The position numbers and the translations under genes were made by a program. Below, in pieces: positions 33,499 to 42,552 of a stretch of DNA of 64,000 bases. Numbering within the stretch: position 1 is the stretch's first letter; every line of letters starts with the position of its first letter. Source of the DNA: UBA1941 sp046329555. GTDB taxonomy: Bacteria; Bacteroidota; Bacteroidia; Chitinophagales; LD1. The DNA lies in contig JAXLUK010000001.1 of assembly GCA_046329555.1 (NCBI GenBank), positions 1,116,001-1,180,000 on the forward strand, in the 5' to 3' direction. Under the pieces are notes generated by a model. That model had not been told where the DNA came from. It did no database searches and saw only the letters and a program-made list of their open reading frames with translations.

Positions 33499-36096
33499 CT
33501 ATCTGCCAATCTTCACCACGCGCCGCTGAAAAGTCTTTTCTGCCGCAGCAATCTCCAATTGATACACCCCATCCGCTAAGCCCGATAAATCCAACATGCC
33601 TCCGGCCGGATAGTCAATCTCCATCACCAGCGCGCCCGTATTCCAAACCTTCACCTTTTCTGCAAACACACCCTGAATTTTTACACCCCCTTGCGAAGGC
33701 ACGGGGGTTACGCGCACTTCTTCGAACACCGCTCCAATACCGGAAATAACAGTGGTATCTTGCACGAATCGCAACGGAAACGCCGCCCACTCTACCGACT
33801 CCACATTCCCATTGCCATCACCCGCCGGTGCCTGGCCCATCAATGTGCCTTGATTGGCCGTCTGCATTTTCACGGCTACGATGTAGGCCGTATCCGGCGT
33901 GCTGCCAAATTCATTAACCACATTAAATTTCCCCTCAACATACGCGGCCGACTTTTGCAAATTCGTTACGCAATCCGTCCACGTAGCATAATTGTTGGTG
34001 CTCTCATTCGCCAGATAAGCGTCCCACTGCCCTACACTTCCCGTTTTCGCCCACGGAAAAGCCGTGAGCGCATTCCGCGTCTTCGATACAAAAACAAATT
34101 TATCGCCGCCCTGTGATGGTGCCGCTTCCGTGGCCACATACAAATCAGTGCCATTATAAGCAGCCCACAAATGCACATCGCCGCTGGCAGCAATCAACTG
34201 CGCCTTGGGGTCAAGCGCGCCATCCATCGCAAACTGATTCGAATCGGGAACCACTACGGCCGCGCCGCCAACCCATACATGCATAATCGGAGAAGAAGCA
34301 ACATTGTTATTACTATCGGTTGCCTCAATGTAATAATCCACCAAGGTATCGCCCAATCCGCTGATAGCCGCCGTATACTCACGGGCCTTAAAATTAGGTG
34401 CTACTGTAGTTTGCGGCGAAATATACTGCGCCTGCATCAACACTTCCTTCCAGGCACTAACTTCACTGCCGCCCGCATACGTCTCGTTCTGCGTACTGGC
34501 AATCGGATTAGTATCATCCAAATCGGTCCGCCATTTCAACTTAACCGATTTCAACCCGCTTTTATCATACACATACGACCACACATTAAACGTATTCGGC
34601 TGCGCCTGATTCCATTCGGTGCCGCCCGGATTGTACGGCTCGCGCTGCGGCGGATAAATAGTTGGCGGCGTGGCATCCGCACCGCTCACCTGCGCCGCCT
34701 CAGCAATCGCCATATTGGCCGCACGCGTAGGATGCGCATCCCAAATACCACCCGATGAGCCATCCCAATACCAATAATCACTGGCTTCGCCATTCATCAA
34801 ATATTTCCACGCATTCACCGTATGCACATTGCCCGGATTTTGTTGCTCGGCCGTATGCACAAAATTCTGCGCCGCCGTAATCACGCCCCAACTGTTTCGG
34901 TCAGGAGAATACCCACCCGAAGGGTCGCCATTCCACTTTTTAAATTCCGGATCGCCATTATCCGCCCCGCTCCAACTGCCGTCTTCTACATGAATCACAT
35001 CATTGGCATCCGGCGGAAACTGCTGCAGATAATCCTGTACCGTGGTACAAACAAAGCGCGATGAATTCGTTTGCAGCCAGTTCACAAAATTCTGAAAGTT
35101 GCTGCCGTAATAACTGTCGGTGCCGCCGCCGTAATTGTCGCCATCGTGATGCAACATAATCAAAATCGGATGCTGCGCATCGGTGTTGTAAGCTTCCAAC
35201 TGACTCATTACCGATTCATAACTCAACGCGCCAAAACCACCACGGCCATCTTCATTGCCCATGTAGCGGTCGCACGGCACTGCAATAATTTTTTGCGTTT
35301 GTCCGCTGGCCGGATCTGTGTACTGCACAAAGTGCGGCTGACGTCCCCATCGCGCTGAATTGCGCGTAGGTGCCCATAAATTATTCAACTGCACCCAATT
35401 GCCCGGATCCGCATTTTGCTGATCCGAGCGATTCATTTCATACACATTGCCCGAAGTAGAAAACGGATAATTATTGCAGGCGCGGTCGAAATGCAAATTA
35501 TCCACCAACACCCAATCAAAACCCTCGTCCTTCAATGCCGGAATCATTCGTTCCGTAAACGCATTTTCCGGTGGAAAAATTCCCTTGGAATAATTCCCGG
35601 AAAAGTGCAGCGAAAAAATCGTCTTGTGCGCCTGAATCTGCTTGCGAATATCTGTGTATGGAATCAATCCCATCAATGGATGGTGATAGCCAAAACCAAC
35701 CAAATCCATGCGCGGATTGCCCAACGAAGTGGTCCACGTGCGCGCCGTATTCCACGCGCTGGTCCAGTTGCTAAAATTGCCATTGCCGGCATTCTTGAGA
35801 TTGTCGAGATTTTCCATCAGCGAGCCGCTAAAACTCACCTGCGCGCCCAGGTGCGCAAAGCTCAAACCCTTGCCCACCGCATCTTTCGGCCAACTGTTGT
35901 ACGGCCCTAATCGCTGATTGTGAATATCGGTAACCGAAAAACTATACCGGTTATTCGCATCGGTTTGCACTACACTTTCATACGGCCAGTAAATAGGCTG
36001 GTGCATATGCCATAAAAAGGCAATGTAAACAGGCGGATTGGTAGCCTGCAAACTCATGGCCAGCAGCAGGGCACTTAGTGTCATCTTTACACGCAT
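33499..36096 (-). CDS. secreted GH57-family glycoside hydrolase with T9SS type A sorting domain
   Basis: This is a predicted extracellular alpha-glucan-acting enzyme of about 865 residues. I start at 36096 (MRVKMTLSALLLAMSLQA) to give a proper signal peptide. The GH57 hallmark FLWHMHQPIYWP is near residue 25-36. GIFPPENAFTERMIPALKDE (near 170-190) probably carries the nucleophile Glu, and ILIMLHHDGDNYGGG is a later His/Asp-rich motif. Further on are an Ig-like segment (VKLKWRTDLDD ... DYYIEATDSN) and a CBM9-like region. The end is a T9SS type A domain (VRVTPVPSQGGVKIQ ... LADGVYQLEI ... VVKIGR). GH57 enzymes are mostly intracellular, so export is notable. Confidence 0.85.
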   Translation of the reverse strand: MRVKMTLSALLLAMSLQATNPPVYIAFLWHMHQPIYWPYESVVQTDANNRYSFSVTDIHNQRLGPYNSWPKDAVGKGLSFAHLGAQVSFSGSLMENLDNLKNAGNGNFSNWTSAWNTARTWTTSLGNPRMDLVGFGYHHPLMGLIPYTDIRKQIQAHKTIFSLHFSGNYSKGIFPPENAFTERMIPALKDEGFDWVLVDNLHFDRACNNYPFSTSGNVYEMNRSDQQNADPGNWVQLNNLWAPTRNSARWGRQPHFVQYTDPASGQTQKIIAVPCDRYMGNEDGRGGFGALSYESVMSQLEAYNTDAQHPILIMLHHDGDNYGGGTDSYYGSNFQNFVNWLQTNSSRFVCTTVQDYLQQFPPDANDVIHVEDGSWSGADNGDPEFKKWNGDPSGGYSPDRNSWGVITAAQNFVHTAEQQNPGNVHTVNAWKYLMNGEASDYWYWDGSSGGIWDAHPTRAANMAIAEAAQVSGADATPPTIYPPQREPYNPGGTEWNQAQPNTFNVWSYVYDKSGLKSVKLKWRTDLDDTNPIASTQNETYAGGSEVSAWKEVLMQAQYISPQTTVAPNFKAREYTAAISGLGDTLVDYYIEATDSNNNVASSPIMHVWVGGAAVVVPDSNQFAMDGALDPKAQLIAASGDVHLWAAYNGTDLYVATEAAPSQGGDKFVFVSKTRNALTAFPWAKTGSVGQWDAYLANESTNNYATWTDCVTNLQKSAAYVEGKFNVVNEFGSTPDTAYIVAVKMQTANQGTLMGQAPAGDGNGNVESVEWAAFPLRFVQDTTVISGIGAVFEEVRVTPVPSQGGVKIQGVFAEKVKVWNTGALVMEIDYPAGGMLDLSGLADGVYQLEIAAAEKTFQRRVVKIGR

Positions 36097-36132
36097 CTTC
36101 CGAAGGTAGTATTTTCCATTCAAAAAGAAATT

Positions 36133-36300
36133 TCGGGCGGCTGCCGCGCCGCACCCATCACTATTACTGATGATGGTAAAAACCGCGAAAGCGGCGCGGC
36201 ACCAGGCTTTCCGCTTGTAGTCCTCGCACCGCTCGTACCTCGCGGCGCTGCGGGCTACCGCTCCAATCCTTGCCGCGTTTTAGGCACCGGTTGCGCCATG
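36133..36300. repeat. GC-rich intergenic element with long inverted repeat
   Basis: The 225-base gap between the GH57 and GT-C-like genes holds TGCCGCGCCGC (36142-36152) and its exact complement GCGGCGCGGCA (36191-36201). A GC-rich tail with GGCTTTCCGCTTG and CCGCTCCAATCCTTGCCGCG follows. Such GGCTTTCCGC...CAATCCTTG sequences recall dispersed intergenic elements I have seen in Bacteroidota genomes. This is from memory and was not searched. Confidence 0.5.
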
Positions 36301-36321
36301 TTCCAAAAAAAAGCAATCAAC

Positions 36322-38097
36322 TTAAAATCCCTGTTGCCGAATGCGTAATCCGTCTATGAATACGGGCTTTCCGCCTTCCGGTAAATACACCTGTACCGCC
36401 ATACTATCACTTACAGCATGATTAGAAACAAACATCGTTGCTTCTCCTGGCTGTTGCACCGGCATCACCCGGTTGATACGAATCATCTGTTCATCAACTT
36501 TATGGTCGCGCGAAAAAAGCATAACAACCAGTTGCGCCATCAGCCAATTATTCCATTCTTGTTCGGTACAGGTTCCCCGCAGGCTAATGGCATACGCCCT
36601 GGCGTTCGGCTGCAACTTCAATTGCGCCAGCGGCAACACCTCATTTCCCTGCACTAACCTTCCGTTAAGCCCGGGCAAAGTGTCATTCAACATACGAGCC
36701 GAAAAAATCTCCTGCCCACCTGAAAACTTTGCCGCTGCCTGATCAGGATGATCTAACAATAATTGCGTTTCATCAGCTACGTGCCACCTTCCCACTATCG
36801 CATTGAAATAGGCATTATTCATTTCCGGACCTTTCAGTAACCCGCCGGTATGACTCTGGTAAATGCACCAGGCATTGTAATACAACAACACCGGAAATAC
36901 GAAAATGACCAACCACTTCAGATAACGGTTCTTTAAAATAGAACTATAAAATCCGCCAAAGCCAAAAGCCCAAATCGGATACGATTGCACCATGGCGCGT
37001 TGTCCTAAACTCCAGCCATACCACCACTCCGACCATGCAAAACAAACATAAGTTGCCAGCAAGCCATACATCAAAACCAAAGGAAACAAAGCAGGTTGTA
37101 TTCGCTTCAACCATAACACCCCGATAAAGGCAAACACTATAACCGGACTATACCGCAACCAACCGGCATTAGCATGAAACAAACATTTGATGTAATGAGG
37201 ATGAAGCCAATCGAAACCTTGCTGGCCATAACTATATACCAACCACGAGCCACTTACATAATGCCAATACAAAGGCTGCACCATGGCTACGGCCAAAAAT
37301 CCAATCATAATAAACGCCGTAAGCACGCGCTGTTCTACAAAAAACCAAAATCGTTTACGCAAGGTATTCACATCATACACACCCCAAAAAATGGGGATTA
37401 GCGTAACCATTATTTCTGTAGGCCGTGTGGTAGCCGCTAAGCCACATAATAGACCAATAGCCAGCGCCAAATACCCATTAGGACGTTTGTAAAATCGAAT
37501 GGTAGCTAACAGCAAACCTACGTACAGCGTAAACAAATTACTATGCGTTAATCCGTTGCTAATGGCTGAATAGTCCAGATAATTGGTACACAATGCAATG
37601 CTCACCAACGTAAGCGCAACAACCCCATCACTAAAGTAGTGCAACATCACCACGCGAAGTCCCCACAAGCCTAACCAGGCCAAAAGCAAACACCACGCCC
37701 AAAACGCAAACTGATACGGCCTCGAAAATCCATCAGCGGGATAACCACCTGCTATCAAACAATAAGCGTGCGCTGCAAAAAATGCAGGCGAAACCATTAT
37801 GGCCTGCCCACAGGAATATTTCATGATGTAGTTGCCATTAGGAAGTTCTACATCGGTACTAAAACTCGATACTGGCTGATATTTTTTCACAATCTCGTCA
37901 GCGAATGCGCAACGTTTCAAATCATGGTAAATAAAAACCGCTGGCAGATACAAGTAGTACCCTGCAGCATCATGAGATATGGAAGCCTCAGTCCAGTTTC
38001 GTTGCCATTTGGGATAGTAAAAAGCACCTAAATACAACTGAACCGCGCAGCAAAAAACAAGCGCGATACGCGACAGTGAGTAGAAGTGGGTAGGCAT
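36322..38097 (-). CDS. polytopic membrane protein, GT-C glycosyltransferase-like
   Basis: This is a 591-residue inner-membrane protein with about ten to twelve hydrophobic segments in its first 430 residues and a soluble C-terminal part. Right after the first helix an acidic loop motif SISHDAAGYYLYLPAVFIYH occupies the place where GT-C enzymes (ArnT/PMT/GT83 type) keep a catalytic Asp. AATTRPTEIMVTLIPIFWGV and SNGLTHSNLFTLYVGLLLAT are typical of these proteins. The most likely role is transfer of a sugar from a lipid carrier on the periplasmic side. No specific family name is certain. The gene stands alone between two T9SS-protein genes. Confidence 0.6.
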   Translation of the reverse strand: MPTHFYSLSRIALVFCCAVQLYLGAFYYPKWQRNWTEASISHDAAGYYLYLPAVFIYHDLKRCAFADEIVKKYQPVSSFSTDVELPNGNYIMKYSCGQAIMVSPAFFAAHAYCLIAGGYPADGFSRPYQFAFWAWCLLLAWLGLWGLRVVMLHYFSDGVVALTLVSIALCTNYLDYSAISNGLTHSNLFTLYVGLLLATIRFYKRPNGYLALAIGLLCGLAATTRPTEIMVTLIPIFWGVYDVNTLRKRFWFFVEQRVLTAFIMIGFLAVAMVQPLYWHYVSGSWLVYSYGQQGFDWLHPHYIKCLFHANAGWLRYSPVIVFAFIGVLWLKRIQPALFPLVLMYGLLATYVCFAWSEWWYGWSLGQRAMVQSYPIWAFGFGGFYSSILKNRYLKWLVIFVFPVLLYYNAWCIYQSHTGGLLKGPEMNNAYFNAIVGRWHVADETQLLLDHPDQAAAKFSGGQEIFSARMLNDTLPGLNGRLVQGNEVLPLAQLKLQPNARAYAISLRGTCTEQEWNNWLMAQLVVMLFSRDHKVDEQMIRINRVMPVQQPGEATMFVSNHAVSDSMAVQVYLPEGGKPVFIDGLRIRQQGF

Positions 38098-38159
38098 GGA
38101 AAGGTTTTATTAATAAAATCAGCCACTACATCAACGGCAAATGACTAATGGGGTACTCA

Positions 38160-39410
38160 CTATTGCTTCAACATTGGCCAGCGTACATTGCCGCCCGGCC
38201 AAACCAGTTGCAATACATAACTTCCCGCTGCAAGCGCTGGCATTTCAATGGTATGCACTTCGCCACCGCCAATCGCTCCAATCATTTCACGGTGCATCAT
38301 CACGCCCGCCGTATTCCACAACACTAGTTCTGCCTGCTCCGTGTGTTCATCCATCACTACTGAAATGGTGTTGCTAAAAGGATTGGGATAAACCGCTGCA
38401 CGCACGGCTGCCGCATTAGAAATACCAGCCGGAGCAGTAAGCTGCTTCGTAAAATAATAGTTGCCATTCGTTGCTCCGCCAAATCCCGTAAACACTACTT
38501 TGTATTGATTGCCGCTGCGATCGCGTACAAAATACGCGCGATCGGTAAACACCGTATCGCTAATCACATCCCTGAATGCTTTGCCAATCGTATTGATTTC
38601 CTTGCTGTATATTCCGGCATAATACGTCAATTGCGCATCTGCACCGGTAACCATGGCGGCCAGAACATCTTCGTTCTGCAACACACCCATATTGCGCTGC
38701 ACATTGTAATCGCTATTGTTGGTATAGGGTAGAAACACCAAATCCCAGGCGCCGTTCGCTGGCTCCTTGTCTAAAATGGTTTGCGTTTCCAAATTGTAAT
38801 ACACAAAATTCTTCGTGCCGTAGCGGTTCTTGCTAATCTTCTGTAATTTAAAATTGCTGTTATCCAAATCGGCAAACTGAAAATAAATAGCGGTGTCTTT
38901 CCAATCGCTAAGAATCGAAATCTTCTTCAACTTTCCTCCGGGCAATTCCATCAAAAACATCGAATCACCAATTACCGAATGTATGCCACCCGCAAACTGA
39001 TACTGCCCCCAGCCATAATTAAAATCATCGGAGAAATTCTTGGTCGAGTTAAATGCCCCTAAATTCCAACTGGTATCACCATCAAAAAATTGCGGCCAGT
39101 TGCGATATCCTGTCGTATCTAACGTAGCAAACGAAGCCGTATCCTTTTTCGCGGCATGATACAACTTCACCCCAATCGAACCATTCATTCTGATACTCAC
39201 CGCTCTATTGGTACTATTGGGAATAATGGCGGGCCGAACAGAAATAGCGAGATGCCAGTCAGTATTGTCGGCCACCGTCTTGGTGCCTGTGCTTAATTGG
39301 TAAAAGCACATCCTGGTAGCGCCGGCACCCAAACTCACGCTATCGGGCATTTGCGCTTGCACACCTAAAATAACCAGTAAAAAACTCAGAGTAGTACACG
39401 TCCTTTTCAT
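38160..39410 (-). CDS. HmuY-like secreted protein with T9SS type A sorting domain
   Basis: This is a 416-residue exported protein. After the signal peptide (MKRTCTTLSFLLVILGVQAQ) come motifs seen in HmuY-fold proteins: DWHLAISVRP, then SIRMNGSIGVKLY, TSWNLGAFN and, later, GAWDLVFLPYTN. The C-terminal 80 residues form a T9SS type A sorting domain (AVYPNPFSNTISVVMDEH ... AAGSYVLQLV ... MLKQ). HmuY of Porphyromonas binds haem, but haem ligands cannot be assigned here and no TonB receptor is adjacent. It is divergent from carA and shares a short regulatory region with it. Confidence 0.65.
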   Translation of the reverse strand: MKRTCTTLSFLLVILGVQAQMPDSVSLGAGATRMCFYQLSTGTKTVADNTDWHLAISVRPAIIPNSTNRAVSIRMNGSIGVKLYHAAKKDTASFATLDTTGYRNWPQFFDGDTSWNLGAFNSTKNFSDDFNYGWGQYQFAGGIHSVIGDSMFLMELPGGKLKKISILSDWKDTAIYFQFADLDNSNFKLQKISKNRYGTKNFVYYNLETQTILDKEPANGAWDLVFLPYTNNSDYNVQRNMGVLQNEDVLAAMVTGADAQLTYYAGIYSKEINTIGKAFRDVISDTVFTDRAYFVRDRSGNQYKVVFTGFGGATNGNYYFTKQLTAPAGISNAAAVRAAVYPNPFSNTISVVMDEHTEQAELVLWNTAGVMMHREMIGAIGGGEVHTIEMPALAAGSYVLQLVWPGGNVRWPMLKQ

Positions 39411-39451
39411 GCTGCGAAATTGCCCCGATAGAATAATCTTATGTCATGAAA

Positions 39452-39479
39452 TTGTCAGAAGAAGATATTGCTATCTTTG
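39452..39479 (+). promoter_or_regulatory. Bacteroidota promoter for carA
   Basis: TTG at 39452-39454 (-33) and TATCTTTG at 39472-39479 (-7, exact TAnnTTTG) are separated by 17 bases. A start of transcription a few bases further on would leave a leader of about 18 bases before the ATG at 39504. This rules out the longer frame beginning at 39468, inside the promoter. Confidence 0.7.
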
Positions 39480-39503
39480 CCTCCCGAAAATGAACCTTTC
39501 GGA

Positions 39504-40613
39504 ATGACGAAGACGCCATTGCAGCAGGCCGCTGTGTTACTTTTAGCCGACGGCACCGTGTTTCATGGCCGTGCGCTGGGCCGGGTGGGCACTACCACCG
39601 GCGAATTATGTTTCAATACAGGTATGACGGGCTATCAGGAGGTATTTACCGACCCCTCTTACTTCGGCCAGGTGCTGATTATGACCAGCAACCACATTGG
39701 TAATTACGGCGTCCTAGATGCAGAAACCGAATCTTCTTCCGTAAAAATTGCCGGCCTCATCTGTAAAAAATATGCCGGCACCGATTTCTCCAGAACACAA
39801 TCACCGGAATCGCTGCAGCAATATTTTGAACGATTAGGCGTAGTGGGTATCAGCGATGTGGATACGCGCGCCCTTACCGTTCATGTGCGCCGCGCCGGCG
39901 CCATGAACTGCATCATTAGTTCTGAAACCACCGATATCGAACAACTCAAAAAACAATTGGCTGCCTGTCCGGATATGAACGGTCTGGATCTGGCGCAAAA
40001 AGTATCCACCCCGGAACCATACTTCTACGGAAATCCGGATGCGCCTTACCGCGTTGCGGTGCTTGATTGCGGTATCAAAGAGAATATCCTAAAGTGTCTC
40101 AGTGAGCGCAACCTGTACCTTCAGGTTTTTAACTGTAAGACCTCCTTCGACACCATGAACCGCTGGAATCCGCATGGCTACTTCATTTCCAACGGTCCCG
40201 GCGATCCCGCTGTAATGGATTATGCCGTGCAAACCGTTCGAAATATTCTGGATCAAAACAAACCGTTATTCGGCATTTGTTTAGGCCATCAATTGTTGGC
40301 GCTGGCCTCTGGGGTAAGCACTTTCAAAATGCACCACGGCCATCGCGGGCTCAATCATCCGGTTAAAAATCTCATTACCGGAACATCAGAAATCACTTCT
40401 CAAAACCACGGCTTCGAAGTGAGCCGTGCCGCTATCGAACCGCTGAAAACAGTTGAAATCACGCATGTGAATCTCAACGATAATACCGTGGAAGGTATTC
40501 GCAGAACAGATAAAAAAGCCTTCAGTGTGCAGTACCACCCCGAAAGTAGTCCGGGCCCACATGATTCACGCTACTTGTTCGATCAATTTGTATCCTATCT
40601 TACTACAGCATGA
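39504..40613 (+). CDS. carA: carbamoyl-phosphate synthase small (glutaminase) subunit
   Basis: This subunit hydrolyses glutamine and passes ammonia to CarB for arginine and pyrimidine synthesis. The 369-residue product has the N-terminal CPSase domain (LLLADGTVFHGRALG, FNTGMTGYQEVFTDPSY) and a class I glutamine amidotransferase domain. The nucleophile Cys is in LFGICLGHQLLALA (near residue 259), with SQNHGFEV and the His-Glu pair in QYHPESSPGPHD. The start at 39504 is set by the promoter and homology. carB is not in the window. The stop overlaps the next gene's ATG by 4 bases. Confidence 0.96.
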   Translation: MTKTPLQQAAVLLLADGTVFHGRALGRVGTTTGELCFNTGMTGYQEVFTDPSYFGQVLIMTSNHIGNYGVLDAETESSSVKIAGLICKKYAGTDFSRTQSPESLQQYFERLGVVGISDVDTRALTVHVRRAGAMNCIISSETTDIEQLKKQLAACPDMNGLDLAQKVSTPEPYFYGNPDAPYRVAVLDCGIKENILKCLSERNLYLQVFNCKTSFDTMNRWNPHGYFISNGPGDPAVMDYAVQTVRNILDQNKPLFGICLGHQLLALASGVSTFKMHHGHRGLNHPVKNLITGTSEITSQNHGFEVSRAAIEPLKTVEITHVNLNDNTVEGIRRTDKKAFSVQYHPESSPGPHDSRYLFDQFVSYLTTA

Positions 40614-41029
40614 ACGCTTTTCGTTTATTTTTTCTTTGCGCGGTAGCCGGATTGCTATTCACCGGATGCGCGCCAAAACCATCGGCGCCGGCAGTAGGTG
40701 AAATAGTTATGGATAGCATTGCCGTGGATACTGTCATGCAGCGTAAACTGGAAACTTCTTATGAATTCCAGCAAGATTTAATGGCTGGTCAGCTTCGCTA
40801 TGAAGTGAAAAGTGCTTCGTATCTGAAAAACTTTGAACCGGTGAAACACTTTGTGCTGGTGCGTGTTTCAGCCGGCGGCAACGATACGTTATACAATCAA
40901 TCAGAACCTTCTCATGTGGTGGCGGCGTCGTTAAGTAGTAACGGTAATGAAGTTAAGGCGCGCTGGAAAACCGCGGATGGCGATACGGCAGAAGGCGTTT
41001 TTTCGCTTCGGGCGAAAGCACGTGAATAG
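40610..41029 (+). CDS. small lipoprotein of unknown function, coupled to carA
   Basis: This is a 139-residue predicted lipoprotein with lipobox LFTGC (Cys near 20). The mature part has a Pro/Ala linker (APKPSAPAVGEI), an Asp-rich stretch and a compact beta-rich region (LRYEVKSASYLKNFEPVKHF ... GVFSLRAKARE). I do not recognise a family. It begins inside the carA stop codon (ATGA), so it is translated with carA, though a metabolic link is not evident. Confidence 0.7.
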   Translation: MNAFRLFFLCAVAGLLFTGCAPKPSAPAVGEIVMDSIAVDTVMQRKLETSYEFQQDLMAGQLRYEVKSASYLKNFEPVKHFVLVRVSAGGNDTLYNQSEPSHVVAASLSSNGNEVKARWKTADGDTAEGVFSLRAKARE

Positions 41030-41119
41030 CACAATTTCTTAACGCAAATTGGCAGCGGTATTACCATTAAATTATCTAACGTTGTTCCCGCATTTCCTTA
41101 CAAAACAAAAGTTCTAACC

Positions 41120-42415
41120 ATGGCACAAATAGCAAACATTCACGCCCGCCAGATTTTGGATTCCCGCGGCAACCCAACCGTAGAAGTTGATGTAGTAACG
41201 GTAAACGGCATTTTGGGTCGCGCCGCCGTGCCAAGTGGCGCCAGCACCGGCAAGCACGAAGCCGTGGAATTGCGCGACGGCAACGCCCGCGTATTCATGG
41301 GTAAGGGGGTGCTGAAAGCGGTAAAGAATGTGAATGATATTATTGCCAAAAACCTGATGGGCATTTCGGTGTACGAGCAGAATTTGATTGATGCCATCAT
41401 GTTGAAATTAGATGGCACACCGAACAAAGCCAAATTGGGTGCTAATGCCATTCTGGCTGTTTCTTTGGCCGTGGCCAAGGCGGCCGCAGAAGAAAGTGGC
41501 ATGAGTTTGTATCGTTATGTGGGTGGCGTAAACGCCAATGTATTGCCTATACCGTTGATGAATATTCTGAACGGCGGCGCTCACGCCGACAATAAAATCG
41601 ATTTTCAGGAATTCATGATCATGCCTGTAGGCGCGAGCTCGTTTTCACAGGCACTACAGATGGGCACCGAAGTGTTTCACGCCTTGAAAAGCGTTTTGAA
41701 GAAGAAAGGTTATAGCACCAATGTGGGCGATGAAGGCGGCTTTGCACCAGATATTGCCAGCAATGAAGAAGCCATTGAAACCGTGCTCTCGGCTATTAAA
41801 ACAGCAGGCTTTAAAGCGGGCAAAGATATTTTCATTGCGATGGATGCGGCTTCTACTGAGTTCTACGATGAAAAATCTAAAAAGTACATCTTTAAAAAAT
41901 CAGATGGCCGAAAACTGTCATCTGAACAAATGGTAGCCTATTGGGCAGATTGGTGCAAGAAATATCCGATTGCCTCTATTGAAGACGGCATGGCAGAAGA
42001 TGATTGGAATGGCTGGAAGTTGCTGACGCAAACCATTGGTGATAAAGTACAGTTAGTGGGCGATGATTTATTCGTTACGAATACATCGCGCTTGTCACGA
42101 GGTATCCAGCAAGGCATCGCTAATTCCATTCTTGTAAAAGTTAACCAGATTGGTACGCTTACCGAAACGATTGAAGCAGTTTCTATGGCAAAAAACAGCA
42201 GCTACACTTCAGTAATGAGCCATCGCAGTGGTGAAACAGAAGATGTAACTATAGCCGATTTGGCGGTTGCGTTGAATTGCGGACAAATCAAAACCGGATC
42301 AGCGTCCCGCACCGACCGTATTGCCAAGTACAATCAATTACTGCGGATTGAAGAAGAATTAGGCCCAATGGCTCAATACAATGGCCGCAGCTTCCGATAT
42401 ACCAGCGGGAAATAA
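41120..42415 (+). CDS. eno: enolase
   Basis: This is the glycolytic enzyme that converts 2-phosphoglycerate to phosphoenolpyruvate. The 431-residue product has the N-terminal motif ANIHARQILDSRGNPTVEVD and the loop VPSGASTGKHEAVELRDG. Metal-binding and active-site segments are present (NILNGGAHADNKIDFQEFMI, NVGDEGGFAPD, IEDGMAEDDW, LVGDDLFVTN). The signature is SHRSGETEDVTIADLAVAL, followed by IKTGSASRTDRIAKYNQLLR. Length and motifs are complete. Confidence 0.98.
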   Translation: MAQIANIHARQILDSRGNPTVEVDVVTVNGILGRAAVPSGASTGKHEAVELRDGNARVFMGKGVLKAVKNVNDIIAKNLMGISVYEQNLIDAIMLKLDGTPNKAKLGANAILAVSLAVAKAAAEESGMSLYRYVGGVNANVLPIPLMNILNGGAHADNKIDFQEFMIMPVGASSFSQALQMGTEVFHALKSVLKKKGYSTNVGDEGGFAPDIASNEEAIETVLSAIKTAGFKAGKDIFIAMDAASTEFYDEKSKKYIFKKSDGRKLSSEQMVAYWADWCKKYPIASIEDGMAEDDWNGWKLLTQTIGDKVQLVGDDLFVTNTSRLSRGIQQGIANSILVKVNQIGTLTETIEAVSMAKNSSYTSVMSHRSGETEDVTIADLAVALNCGQIKTGSASRTDRIAKYNQLLRIEEELGPMAQYNGRSFRYTSGK

Positions 42416-42552
42416 TCACACTACAATGCCTTGTTTAACAACGCATTAAGACATTCCACATCAGGTGGTTAATAGTTGTATGCAAAAAAAATGCGTCAAA
42501 TAGTATCCTTTGGCGCACTTTTTCGTATAGAAGATTGATTAAAGTCCCAGCT

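Noticed and set aside
34171..35910. Long plus-strand frames opposite the GH57 gene, one of them 195 codons
   Set aside because: Their products are rich in Arg and Ile in the way expected from the complement of this gene, with no recognisable family. The GH57 frame is supported by motifs at both ends.
41048..41078. TTG and TATCTAAC as a promoter for enolase
   Set aside because: The spacing is plausible, but the -7 element matches only half of the consensus.
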